This document shows, piece by piece, positions 17,334-26,100 of a stretch of 64,000 nt of DNA. The DNA lies in the NCBI RefSeq assembly GCF_029968035.1, contig NZ_JASCIQ010000008.1, positions 169,880 through 233,879 on the forward strand, in the 5' to 3' direction. The position numbers were made by a program, and so were the translations under genes. The notes under the pieces were generated by a model. It ran no database searches. It saw nothing but the letters and a program-made list of their open reading frames with translations, and was not told the DNA's origin. This DNA is from Streptomyces cavernicola (GTDB lineage: Bacteria > Actinomycetota > Actinomycetes > Streptomycetales > Streptomycetaceae). How positions within the stretch are numbered: the stretch's first letter is position 1; each line of letters starts with the position of its first letter.

Positions 17334-18214
17334 GTGCCGTACTGCGGACTGCGGCCCCGGCCGCCGAGGCGATCTCCCCGCACCGCCTGTCGGTGCGCCG
17401 GTTCGCCCGCAACAAGCTGGCCGTCGGCGGCCTCGCGGTCGTCGTCCTGTTCCTGCTGTTCTGCTTCGTCGGGCCGCTCGTGTGGCCGACGGACCAGACG
17501 CACACCGACCTGACACAGGTCAACCTGCCGCCCGGCGGCGCCCATCCGCTCGGCACCGACGCGGTGGGCCACGACGAGCTGGGGCGGCTGATGTTCGGCG
17601 GCAAGGTGTCGCTGCTCGTCGGGCTCGCCGCCGGGATCCTCGCGACGGTCGTCGGCACGCTGTGGGGCGCGGTCGCCGGGTACGCGGGCGGCTGGGTGGA
17701 CGCGGTGATGATGCGGATCGTCGACGCGGGCATCGCCATCCCGGCGCTGTTCATCCTGCTCGTCGTCTCCGCGATCACCACGCCGGGCCCGCTCGGCCTG
17801 ATCGTCATCCTGGGCCTGGTGTCGTGGCTGGTGCCGTCCCGCCTCGTCCGGGCGGAGACGCTGACGCTGAAGAGCCGGGACTACGTGCTGACGCTCCGCG
17901 CGATCGGCGGCACGCACGGGCGGGCCATCGGGCGGCACATCCTGCCCAACTCGGTGTCGACGATCGTGGTCGCGGCGACGTTCCAGGTCGCCGACGCGAT
18001 CCTGCTCGTCGCCTACGTCTCGTACCTCGGCCTGGGCGTGCAGCCGCCGGCGACGGACTGGGGCGGCATGCTGTCGGCCGGGCTCACGGCCGCGTACTCG
18101 GAGCGCTGGTGGCTGATCGTGCCGGCCGGCCTCGCGATCATCCTCGTCGTGTGCGCGTTCAACGCCATCGGCGACGGGCTTCGCGACGCCTTCGACGTGA
18201 GGGGACGCGCATGA
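17330..18214 (+). CDS. ABC transporter permease, DppC/OppC type
   Basis: 294 aa from the ATG at 17330 (4-bp overlap with DppB-like). It has the DppC signature: RRFARNKLAVGGLAVVV, HPLGTDAVGHDELGRLMFGGKVSL, an EAA loop (KSRDYVLTLRAIGGTHGRAIGRHILPN) and YLGLGVQPPATDWGGML near the end. It forms the heterodimeric channel with the preceding permease. Its stop overlaps the ATPase start by 4 bp. Confidence 0.92.
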   Translation: MSAVLRTAAPAAEAISPHRLSVRRFARNKLAVGGLAVVVLFLLFCFVGPLVWPTDQTHTDLTQVNLPPGGAHPLGTDAVGHDELGRLMFGGKVSLLVGLAAGILATVVGTLWGAVAGYAGGWVDAVMMRIVDAGIAIPALFILLVVSAITTPGPLGLIVILGLVSWLVPSRLVRAETLTLKSRDYVLTLRAIGGTHGRAIGRHILPNSVSTIVVAATFQVADAILLVAYVSYLGLGVQPPATDWGGMLSAGLTAAYSERWWLIVPAGLAIILVVCAFNAIGDGLRDAFDVRGRA

Positions 18215-19917
18215 ACGCGAACACGGGAACCGACATCCTTGAGGTCGAAGGCCTGGGCGTCACGTTCGCCACCGACACCGGCGACGTACCCGCCGTCCGC
18301 GAGGTGTCGCTGCAGGTCAGGCCGGGCGAGACGCTCGCGCTCGTCGGCGAGTCCGGGTCCGGCAAGTCGACGGTGGCGCTCGCCGCGCTCGGACTGCTGC
18401 CCGGCAACGCGCACGTGTCGGGGCGGGTGGCGGTGGGCGGCACGGAGGTCGTCGGCAGCGGCGAGGACACCCTCGCGCGGCTTCGGGGCCGTACGGCGTC
18501 GATGGTGTTCCAGGAGCCCGCGACGGCCCTCGACCCGCTGACCCGGATCGGCCGGCAGATCGCCGAGGTCATCCGCAACCACCGGCCCGTCTCCGCCCGG
18601 GAGGCCGCCGCCGAGGCGGTCGAACTCCTGCGCCGGGTCGGCATTCCGGAGCCGGAGCGGCGGGCCGCGGCGTTCCCGTTCCAGCTGTCCGGCGGGCAGC
18701 GGCAGCGCGTCGTCATCGCCATGGCCATCGCGAACTCCCCCGAGCTGCTCGTCGCGGACGAGCCGACCACCGCGCTCGACGTGACGGTGCAGGCCGAAAT
18801 CCTCGATCTGCTACGGGAGTTGGCAGCCGACTCCGGCACAGGCGTGCTGCTCGTCACCCACAACATGGGGGTGGTGGCGGACTTCGCCGACCGGGTCGCG
18901 GTGATGCTGCACGGGGAGATCGTGGAGACCGGCCCGGTGGAGGAGGTGCTGCTGCGGCCGCGGCACGACTACACGCGGCGGCTGCTCGCCGCGGTGCCGC
19001 GCCTGACGGTCACCGGCCCGGCACAGGCGGGGAGTACGGCCGCTCCCCCGACGCCGGAGGACCCCACCGACCCGGCCTCCCCGGTGGTTCGACTCCGGGA
19101 CGTGTCCGTCCAGTTCGGGCATCGGGCCGGTGCCGTACGGGCTCTGCACGAGGTGTCCCTCACGGTGGGCCCCGGCGAGACGGTCGGGCTAGTGGGCGAG
19201 TCCGGCTCGGGCAAGTCGACGGCGGCGCGGGTGGCTCTCGGCCTGGTCAAGCCGTCCGGCGGCGCCGTGTCCCTGTTCGGCGCCGACCTGCGGCGGACCC
19301 GCGGCCGGGCACGCCGCCGGCTGCTCTCCGGGGTGGGGGTGGTCCTGCAGGACCCGGTGGCGTCGCTCGACGCGCGGATGAGCGTGGCGCAGTGCGTGGC
19401 CGAGCCGCTGCTCGTGCACCGGCGCGACATGCGGGCGGCCGAGCGGCGGTCCCGGGTCGCGGACATGCTCGAACGCGTGGGCCTGGAAAAGAAGTTGGCG
19501 GCACGCGGCCCCCGCGAACTGTCCGGCGGCCAGCGGCAGCGGGTCAGTCTGGCGCGCGCCCTCGTCCTCGAACCACGCCTCCTCGTCGCGGACGAGCCGA
19601 CCAGCGCCCTCGACGTACGGGTGCAGCGGACGGTGCTCGAAGTGATCGCCGAGCTGCAGCGCGAGCTGGGCTTCGCGTGCCTGTTCGTCTCCCACGACCT
19701 GGCCGTGGTGCAGCAGTTCGCGCAACGTGTGGTCGTGCTGCGGGCGGGCGAGGTGGTCGAGCAGGGGCCGACGGGCAACACCCTGCTGCAGCCGACCTCG
19801 GAGTACACGCGCCGCCTCATCGCGGCCGTGCCCGTACCCGATCCGGTGGTGCAGCGGCGCCGCCGGGCGGAGCGCGGAAACTCAACTGCCCTGGCCGGGC
19901 GGGGAGTTACGGCATGA
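18211..19917 (+). CDS. Fused double ATPase of a dipeptide-type ABC importer (DppD-DppF fusion)
   Basis: 568 aa with two complete ABC ATPase domains in one chain. Domain 1 (about 1-265) has Walker A GESGSGKST, signature LSGGQRQR and Walker B VADEP. A Pro/Thr/Ala linker follows. Domain 2 (about 290-550) repeats the same set with RELSGGQRQRVSL. In enteric systems these are separate DppD and DppF proteins; fusion is common in actinobacteria. It powers uptake through the two permeases just upstream. The stop overlaps the ROK kinase start by 4 bp. Confidence 0.93.
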   Translation: MNANTGTDILEVEGLGVTFATDTGDVPAVREVSLQVRPGETLALVGESGSGKSTVALAALGLLPGNAHVSGRVAVGGTEVVGSGEDTLARLRGRTASMVFQEPATALDPLTRIGRQIAEVIRNHRPVSAREAAAEAVELLRRVGIPEPERRAAAFPFQLSGGQRQRVVIAMAIANSPELLVADEPTTALDVTVQAEILDLLRELAADSGTGVLLVTHNMGVVADFADRVAVMLHGEIVETGPVEEVLLRPRHDYTRRLLAAVPRLTVTGPAQAGSTAAPPTPEDPTDPASPVVRLRDVSVQFGHRAGAVRALHEVSLTVGPGETVGLVGESGSGKSTAARVALGLVKPSGGAVSLFGADLRRTRGRARRRLLSGVGVVLQDPVASLDARMSVAQCVAEPLLVHRRDMRAAERRSRVADMLERVGLEKKLAARGPRELSGGQRQRVSLARALVLEPRLLVADEPTSALDVRVQRTVLEVIAELQRELGFACLFVSHDLAVVQQFAQRVVVLRAGEVVEQGPTGNTLLQPTSEYTRRLIAAVPVPDPVVQRRRRAERGNSTALAGRGVTA

Positions 19918-20894
19918 CGGCCACCGGCTCACCCGGGCCCGAGGTGCTCGCGGGCCTCGACATCGGCGGGACCACCACCCAGGCGGTCCTGTGCACGGCC
20001 GACCTCACCGTCGTCGACCGCACCGAAGCTCCCACCCCGGCGGCCGAGGGCGGCCGGGCCATGGTCGACACGGCGCTCGCGGCGGTACGGCGGCTGCTCG
20101 GCCGTACGCCCGCACGGCTGCTCGGCGTCGGGGTCGGCGCGGCGGGCGTGGTGGACGCGGCGGCCGGGCGGGTGCTCGTGGCCAGCGACTCGTTCCGCGA
20201 CTGGGCCGGGTTCCCGGTGGCGGCTGCGGTCGAGAAGGAGCTCGGCGTGCCCGCGTACCTGGACAACGACGTGAACGCCTTCCTGCGCGGCGAGGTCGCG
20301 CGGGGCGCGGTCGCAGGCGAGCAGCACGTCCTGGGGATGACGCTCGGCACGGGCGTCGGAGGGGCGCTGTGGCTCGACGGCGCGCTGTACGACGGGCCGC
20401 GCGGCGCGGCCGGCGAGATCGGGCACGTGCCCGGCTTCGGTGAGCTGCCCTGCACGTGCGGGGGCCGCGGCCACCTGGAGACGGTGGCCTCCGGCCGGTC
20501 CGTCACGGCCCGCTACGCCGAGCGCACCGGCCGCACCCGCACGGCCCGCGCGATCGCCGAGGCGGCGGTACGGGGCGACGCGGACGCGGCCGCGGTGTAC
20601 GAGGCGGCCGGGGCGGCGGTGGCCCGCGCCCTGCTGATCACGGCGGGCCTCCTCGACGTCACGACATGCGTCCTCGGCGGCGGCGTGGCGGGCGCGTGGC
20701 ACCTCCTGGAACCGTCCGTACGCCGGACCCTGACCGCCGAACCCCCGGTCAGCGCCCACCCGTTGACGATCCTCCCGACCCGCCTGGGCGAGACGGCGGT
20801 CGCGGTGGGGGCGGCGGCTCGGGCGGGGGCGGAGCTTGAGGTCGGGAGTACGGGGCCAGGGCCACTAGGCGTGACGTCAGGTCACCGCGTGTAG
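19914..20894 (+). CDS. ROK-family sugar kinase (N-acetylhexosamine/glucokinase-like), no HTH
   Basis: 326 aa from the ATG at 19914. It lacks a DNA-binding domain and keeps the kinase set: LDIGGTTTQAVL (ATP phosphate loop), the catalytic Asp in LDNDVNAF, LGTGVGGAL, GEIGH (zinc/sugar His) and CTCGGRGHLE. The last differs from the usual CxCGxxGC motif by having His in place of the third Cys. Probably phosphorylates the sugar brought in by the importer, with glucosamine or N-acetylhexosamine types most likely by family. It is the last gene of the five-gene operon. Its 3' end overlaps the convergent folA gene by 13 bp. Confidence 0.88.
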   Translation: MTATGSPGPEVLAGLDIGGTTTQAVLCTADLTVVDRTEAPTPAAEGGRAMVDTALAAVRRLLGRTPARLLGVGVGAAGVVDAAAGRVLVASDSFRDWAGFPVAAAVEKELGVPAYLDNDVNAFLRGEVARGAVAGEQHVLGMTLGTGVGGALWLDGALYDGPRGAAGEIGHVPGFGELPCTCGGRGHLETVASGRSVTARYAERTGRTRTARAIAEAAVRGDADAAAVYEAAGAAVARALLITAGLLDVTTCVLGGGVAGAWHLLEPSVRRTLTAEPPVSAHPLTILPTRLGETAVAVGAAARAGAELEVGSTGPGPLGVTSGHRV

Positions 20895-21421
20895 GTGCGG
20901 ATGCGGTAGCCGAGGCCGGATGTCGAGGTCTGCCGGCCCTTGTCCTCGGCGACCTGCCAGGTCGCGTCCAGGGTGGGGGCGTGGGTGTCGCCGGTCACGG
21001 TCGTGTCGACCTCGGTCACCGAGAGCGCCGTGGCGTACGGCAGGGCGGCGCGGTAGATCTCGCCGCCGCCCATCACCCACACCTGCACGGGCCGGGTCGG
21101 GTCCGTCGGCTCGGCCGCTAGTTTCAGGGCCTCCTCGACGGACCCGGCGCGCTCCGCGCCCTCGGCCGACCAGTCCGGGTCCCGGGTCAGGACGATGTTC
21201 CGCCGGCCGGGCAGGGGGCGGAAGCGCGGGGGCAGCGAGTCCCAGGTCTTGCGGCCCATCACCACGGGGCAGCCGTGGGTGGTCGCCTTGAAGTGGGCCA
21301 TGTCCTCGGGCACGCGCCACGGAATCGTGTTGTCCGCGCCGATGACACCGTCGAGGCTCTGCGCCCAGATGAGCCCGACGGTCACGCCTGCGTCCGTACC
21401 TGCGTTCCCCGCCGCGTTCAC
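20882..21421 (-). CDS. folA: Dihydrofolate reductase
   Basis: 179 aa from the GTG at 21421, overlapping the thyA stop by 4 bp. It reads [58 protein letters not shown] and [15 protein letters not shown], all classic DHFR motifs. It reduces dihydrofolate to tetrahydrofolate with NADPH, regenerating the cofactor consumed by the thymidylate synthase encoded just upstream. The upstream in-frame extension to 21814 lies inside thyA and is not coding. Confidence 0.95.
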   Translation of the reverse strand: MNAAGNAGTDAGVTVGLIWAQSLDGVIGADNTIPWRVPEDMAHFKATTHGCPVVMGRKTWDSLPPRFRPLPGRRNIVLTRDPDWSAEGAERAGSVEEALKLAAEPTDPTRPVQVWVMGGGEIYRAALPYATALSVTEVDTTVTGDTHAPTLDATWQVAEDKGRQTSTSGLGYRIRTYTR

Positions 21422-22215
21422 ACCGCCACCGGGGCCTTGATCGCCGGGTGGTGCCGGTAGTCGCGCACCGCGACGTCCGCGTAGGCGTAGTCGAAGAGCG
21501 AGTCGGCCTTGCGCAGTTCGAGGCGGGGGAACTCGAAGGGGGTGCGGGTGAGCTGCTCGGTGACCTGCTCGACGTGGTTGTCGTAGATGTGGCAGTCGCC
21601 GCCGGTCCAGATGAAGTCGCCGGGCTCCAGGCCGGTCTGCTGGGCCACCATGTGCATCAGCAGGGCGTAGCTGGCGATGTTGAACGGGACGCCGAGGAAC
21701 AGGTCGGCGCTGCGCTGGTACAGCTGGCAGGAGAGCTTGCCGTCGGCGACGTAGAACTGGAAGAACGCGTGGCAGGGGGCGAGCGCCATCCGGTCGAGGT
21801 CGGCGACGTTCCACGCGGAGACGATCATGCGACGGGAGTCCGGGTCGCTACGCAGCGTGTCCAGGACCTGGCTGATCTGGTCGATGTGCCGGCCGTCCGG
21901 GGCGGGCCAGGAGCGCCACTGCACGCCGTAGACCGGGCCGAGCTCGCCGTCGGCGTCGGCCCACTCGTTCCAGATGCTGACGCCGTTCTCCTGCAGCCAG
22001 CCGACGTTGGAGTCGCCGCGCAGGAACCACAACAGCTCGTACACGATCGACTTCAGGTGCACCTTCTTGGTGGTGACCAGCGGGAACCCCTGGGAGAGGT
22101 CGTACCGCAGTTGGTGCCCGAAGACGCTTCGGGTACCGGTGCCCGTCCGGTCGGCCTTCGCCGTCCCGGAGGTGAGCACGTGCTTCAACAGGTCTTCGTA
22201 CTGGGTGTCCGCCAC
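21418..22215 (-). CDS. thyA: Thymidylate synthase (ThyA type)
   Basis: 265 aa, GTG start at 22215. It converts dUMP to dTMP using methylenetetrahydrofolate. Features are [45 protein letters not shown], the catalytic Cys in [12 protein letters not shown], the [20 protein letters not shown] substrate loop and GDCHIYDNH. Full length for the family. It is coupled by a 4-bp overlap to folA, the usual thyA-folA pair. Confidence 0.97.
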   Translation of the reverse strand: MADTQYEDLLKHVLTSGTAKADRTGTGTRSVFGHQLRYDLSQGFPLVTTKKVHLKSIVYELLWFLRGDSNVGWLQENGVSIWNEWADADGELGPVYGVQWRSWPAPDGRHIDQISQVLDTLRSDPDSRRMIVSAWNVADLDRMALAPCHAFFQFYVADGKLSCQLYQRSADLFLGVPFNIASYALLMHMVAQQTGLEPGDFIWTGGDCHIYDNHVEQVTEQLTRTPFEFPRLELRKADSLFDYAYADVAVRDYRHHPAIKAPVAV

Positions 22216-22406
22216 GGGGTGCGAGTCTACCGACCGTGCGGGGCTGTCGGTCCTGGGGGCTCGCGTCCCGGGAGACGCCGAGCGGGCCGTCGTGGCTCAC
22301 CACCGCGTCGTCTCCGCCGTTGATCACCGCCGGCGGTTCACCGGCCGCGCCCAGCACCTCGTACGTCGCGGGTCGCGTACGCGCGCCCCCGCCCCCGCGG
22401 GGCCCC

Positions 22407-23690
22407 TCACCGCGCCGCGCCCAGCTCCACCCGCACCACCGGCAGAAGCACGTCCGAGGGGCGCTCCGTCGGCAGGGTCACCCTCAACTCCCCGCTGGGG
22501 TCGGGCAGTTCGAGGTCGGCGATGGCCAGCCGTTCCTCCCAGGGGAGCTCGCCCACGCCGACCAGGTCGACGGAGCGGACGCGTCGGGTCGGCACGTCGC
22601 GTACGCCGATGGGCTCCTCCGGCCAGGCGAGGAGGTACAGGTACAGCGTCTCCGACCCGTCGTCGTGGCGGCGGCGCGTGGTGGGGCCGTAGAACATGCC
22701 GGGGGCGAGGCCGGGGCGGACGCCCACGGCGGCTTCGCGGTGGTCGGCCATCCACCCGGCGATGGCGGCGAGCCGTTCGCGCTGCTCGGCGGGCAGGGTG
22801 CCGTCGCCGGTGGGGCTGACGTTGAGGAGCAGGTTGCCGCCCTTGGAGACGGTCTCGGCGAGGGTGTGCAGGATCTCGCGGGCCGACTTGTAGTCGCCGT
22901 CCTGCGGCACGTGGCCCCAGGAGGTGTTCATGGTGAGGCAGGCCTCCCAGGGGCCGTCCGGCGGTGCGGCGGGGATGTACTGCTCGGGGGTCGCGTAGTC
23001 GCCGTGGCCGAGGAGGCGGTCGTTGACGACGCAGTCGGGGGCGAGGGTACGGATCAGTTCGCGGAGCTCGCCGGTGCGCCACTCGTCGGCGGTGCGCTCC
23101 CACTCGCCGTCGAACCAGAGCACGTCCAACGGGCCGTACCAGGTGAGGAGTTCGGTGAGTTGGCGGCGCAGGTAGTCGCGGTAGCGGTCGGCCTGTGCGG
23201 GGGTCCAGGGCCAGGTCTTGTCGGGTTGCAGATAGGGGTGGCGGGCGTCGGTGAAGGCCGGGTAGTCGGGGTGGTTCCAGTCGCTGAGCGAGTAGTAGAG
23301 GCCGACGCGCAGGCCCTCGGCGCGCATCGCCGTGACGTACTCGCCGACGATGTCGCGCTTACCGCGGCTGTGGGCGACGGAGCGGTCGGACGTCTCGGTC
23401 GGCCACATCGCGTACCCGTTGTGGTGGCGGGAGGTGAGGACGGCGTAGGTGGCGCCCGACTCCCGTGCGGTGCGGGCGAGTTCGCGGGCGTCGAAGCGGT
23501 CCGGGTCGAAGGTGCGTTCCGTGCTGCGGTACCGGTCGATGCTGGTGCTGGTGGTGTGGCGCAGGTTGGCGGCGCCGCCGACCATCGGCCAGGACACTTC
23601 GAGGCCCTGCGCGCTGGCGTGGTCCCAGTGCACGAACAGGCCGAGTCCGGCGCTGCGGAACCAGGAGTCCTCGGGGAGGCTCACGGTCAT
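22407..23690 (-). CDS. GH29 alpha-L-fucosidase
   Basis: 427 aa. It reads WFRSAGLGLFVHWDHASAQG at the start, then YAVLTSRHHNGYAMW, GLYYSLSDWNHPDYP, the nucleophile region VLWFDGEW and TVSKGGNLLLNVSPTGDGTLP. This is the GH29 (beta/alpha)8 core with a short beta-sandwich tail. There is no signal peptide, so it should act in the cytosol on imported fucosides. It is the last gene of a minus-strand operon, overlapping asparaginase by 4 bp. Its loops differ from the other GH29 gene at 24679-25977, suggesting different linkage or aglycone preference. Confidence 0.9.
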   Translation of the reverse strand: MTVSLPEDSWFRSAGLGLFVHWDHASAQGLEVSWPMVGGAANLRHTTSTSIDRYRSTERTFDPDRFDARELARTARESGATYAVLTSRHHNGYAMWPTETSDRSVAHSRGKRDIVGEYVTAMRAEGLRVGLYYSLSDWNHPDYPAFTDARHPYLQPDKTWPWTPAQADRYRDYLRRQLTELLTWYGPLDVLWFDGEWERTADEWRTGELRELIRTLAPDCVVNDRLLGHGDYATPEQYIPAAPPDGPWEACLTMNTSWGHVPQDGDYKSAREILHTLAETVSKGGNLLLNVSPTGDGTLPAEQRERLAAIAGWMADHREAAVGVRPGLAPGMFYGPTTRRRHDDGSETLYLYLLAWPEEPIGVRDVPTRRVRSVDLVGVGELPWEERLAIADLELPDPSGELRVTLPTERPSDVLLPVVRVELGAAR

Positions 23691-24682
23691 CGACTTCCTT
23701 CCGGGTTTCCGACCGGTTTTCCGATCACGGTGTGCACGGCGCCGACTCTGCGGCCGCCGCCCTCCACAGGCACGTCTTCGAGCTCGGGCAGCGGCGGCAG
23801 GGCCTGGCCGGTCGCGCGCAGGGCGGCGACAGCGACGGCGGTGGTGGCCCGCGGGCTGCCGTCGACGGCCTTGACGGCGACGGTCGTGCCGTCGGCGAGC
23901 GCCGCGAGGAACACGCCCTCCGCACCGCCCTTGGCCAGGGAGCCGGAGATCAGCTGTGCGAAGCGGGTGTTGAGGTGGCCGGTGCCGCCGATGTACTCGG
24001 GGTGGGCGCGCATCGCCTCGGCCACCGCCCGCTCGGGGCTGCCCGGTGCGGCGGTGGCGAGCGCCGCACCCGCGCGCGCGAGGCCGGACAGGGGCAGGGC
24101 GGGGCAGGGCGCGCCGCAGCCGTCGACGACGACGGTGCCGGTCGGGGCGCCGGACAGGCGGGCCAGGGTGTCGTACATGTGCCGCTGCACCGGGTGGTCC
24201 GGGTCGGTGTAGGTCGCGGTGTCCAAGCCCTGGTGGACGCAGGCGGCGAGCATCGCGGCGTGCTTGCCCGAGCAGTTCATGACGATCCGCTCCGGGCCCC
24301 GTCCCGCGCGTACGAGCGCGTCGCGGGCGTCGGTGTTCTCGGGCAGACCCGGCACGTTGCGGAGGGCGGCGCGGGTGAGTCCGCTGCCGTTGAGGATCGC
24401 GTCGACGGCCTCGGTGTGGAAGGGCTCGCCCGTGTGGCTGCCGCAGGCGACGGCGAGGGTGCGGCCGGAGAGGTCCGCCCCGGCGGTCAGTGCGGCGAGC
24501 GCCTGGAACGGCTTGAGGCTGGAGCGGGGCAGGATCAGCGCGTCCGGGTCGCCCCAGCTCTCCTTGACGGTCCCGTCGGGTGCGACGACCACGACGTGCC
24601 CGAGGTGGCGGCTCTCCACGAAGCCGCCGCGCACCACCCGGGCCAGTTCCACGGGCGGGCGCTCGGTGGTCCCGGCGGTCAT
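23687..24682 (-). CDS. Asparaginase (Asparaginase_II, Rhizobium AnsA/ReAV-like family)
   Basis: 331 aa from the ATG at 24682. It matches the Asparaginase_II family (PF06089) rather than E. coli AnsB: RGGFVESRHLGHVVVV, the LPRSSLKPFQALAALTAG nucleophile region, ACGSHTGEPFHTEAV, NCSGKHAAMLAAC and VDGCGAPCPALPL. Members hydrolyse L-asparagine to aspartate and ammonia. No signal peptide. It sits between two alpha-L-fucosidase genes with 4-bp overlaps on both sides, downstream of a sugar importer. That is unusual for a simple amino-acid enzyme and points to substrates carrying both fucose and asparagine. Confidence 0.88.
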   Translation of the reverse strand: MTAGTTERPPVELARVVRGGFVESRHLGHVVVVAPDGTVKESWGDPDALILPRSSLKPFQALAALTAGADLSGRTLAVACGSHTGEPFHTEAVDAILNGSGLTRAALRNVPGLPENTDARDALVRAGRGPERIVMNCSGKHAAMLAACVHQGLDTATYTDPDHPVQRHMYDTLARLSGAPTGTVVVDGCGAPCPALPLSGLARAGAALATAAPGSPERAVAEAMRAHPEYIGGTGHLNTRFAQLISGSLAKGGAEGVFLAALADGTTVAVKAVDGSPRATTAVAVAALRATGQALPPLPELEDVPVEGGGRRVGAVHTVIGKPVGNPEGSR

Positions 24683-25977
24683 GCCGCGCCTCCTTCGATC
24701 ACGAGCACGGCCGCCGCCGTACTCCTCAACTCCTCGGGCACATCGAACGTCCCGTCCGGTCCGGGCTTCGCCGGGCGTCGTCCGCCGGGGGCCAGCCAGT
24801 GCGCCGTACACCCCGCCGCGAGCTCCGCCACGTCGGCGGACGGTACGAGCGCGCCGCGCGCCGGGGCCAGGTCGGCCACGTACAGGTCGCCGTCGCGGGT
24901 GGTGTAGCGCACGGGCCGGCCGACCGGGTCGCGGTGCCGCCGCCAGGGCCGACTGCCGTGGATCGCGGACGAGTTGACGGTCAGCCAGTCCCCGAGCTGC
25001 CGCAGGCGTTCGACCTGGTCCTCGGGCAAGGAGCCGTCCGCGCGCGGGCCGACGTTGATGAGCAGGTTGCCGTTCTTCGCGACCGTGTCGAGGAGCAGGT
25101 GGATCAGCTCCGGGCCGGAGACGAGGTGCCGGTCGTCCTCCGCGGTGTTGTGGCCGAAGGACCGGCCGAGGCCGCGGCAGGCCTCCCACACGCGGTCGGT
25201 GGTGCGCTGTTCGCTGACGTACTCGCGGGTGGGGACGCCGAAATAGGGCACGCCCCAGCGGTCGTTGACGAGGCCTTCGGGCACCTGGTCGAGGTAGCGG
25301 GCGAACAGGGCGGCGAGGTCCTTGTCGCCGCGGCCCTTGCCGCTGTCGGGCCAGTCGATGTCGTTCCACAGGTAGTCGGGCCGGAAGCGGTCGACGAGTT
25401 CGGTGAGCTGGTCGTGCGCGAAGTCGGCGAACTCCCGGTCGTTGCGGCGGAGTTCGAAGAGGTCGGTGAGCGAGCGGATCGGCGGGAAGTCGCCGACGTG
25501 CCAGTCGAGGGCGCCCGAGTAGTACAGGCCGAGCCGCAGCCCGTGCCGTCGCGCGGCGCCGCTCAGGTCGGCCAGCAGGTCGCGGCGCGGGCCGCGGCGG
25601 GCGGCGGTGAACGGGGTGGTGGCCGAGTCCCAGAGGCAGAAGCCGTCGTGGTGCTTCGCGGTGGGCACGACGTAGCGGGCGCCGCACGCCGCGAACAGCT
25701 CCATCCACGCGTCGGGGTCGAACCGCTCGGCGGTCCACCGGTCGGCGAGGTCCTCGTAGGAGGTGCCCAAATCGTAGGTGCGTTCGTGGAAGCGGCGGGT
25801 GGGCGAGCCGGGGATGCGCACGGTGTTGGCGTACCACTCGGCGTACGCGTGGTGGGCGAACTCCAGCTCCACGGGGGTGTGTTGGCCCGGCTCGCGGGGT
25901 GTGCCCCAGGCCGGCACGGAGTAGACGCCCCAGTGAACGAAGACGCCGAGCTTGGCGTCGGCGTACCAGCGGGGCAC
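24679..25977 (-). CDS. GH29 alpha-L-fucosidase (second)
   Basis: 432 aa from the GTG at 25977. PRWYADAKLGVFVHWGVYSVPAW, GARYVVPTAKHHDGFCLWDS, the nucleophile motif DYLWNDIDWP and DTVAKNGNLLINVGPRADG identify GH29. The GTG has a poor ribosome site. A rare in-frame CTG at 26046 sits 6 nt after a perfect AAGGAG (26053-26058) and would add 23 residues, so the true start may be there. No signal peptide in either case, so it is probably cytosolic. It is first of the three enzyme genes after the importer, and its stop overlaps the asparaginase start by 4 bp. Confidence 0.9.
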   Translation of the reverse strand: MPRWYADAKLGVFVHWGVYSVPAWGTPREPGQHTPVELEFAHHAYAEWYANTVRIPGSPTRRFHERTYDLGTSYEDLADRWTAERFDPDAWMELFAACGARYVVPTAKHHDGFCLWDSATTPFTAARRGPRRDLLADLSGAARRHGLRLGLYYSGALDWHVGDFPPIRSLTDLFELRRNDREFADFAHDQLTELVDRFRPDYLWNDIDWPDSGKGRGDKDLAALFARYLDQVPEGLVNDRWGVPYFGVPTREYVSEQRTTDRVWEACRGLGRSFGHNTAEDDRHLVSGPELIHLLLDTVAKNGNLLINVGPRADGSLPEDQVERLRQLGDWLTVNSSAIHGSRPWRRHRDPVGRPVRYTTRDGDLYVADLAPARGALVPSADVAELAAGCTAHWLAPGGRRPAKPGPDGTFDVPEELRSTAAAVLVIEGGAA

Positions 25978-26100
25978 GTCCGACTGCGGGTAGACGGGGC
26001 TCTGGGCACCGAGGTCGGGTCCGGTGCGCTGGTCGAAGAGCAGCAGGAGAGTCTCCTTCGATACGGCGGCCGATCGCGGCAGGCCGGGGCAGCGGACTGG

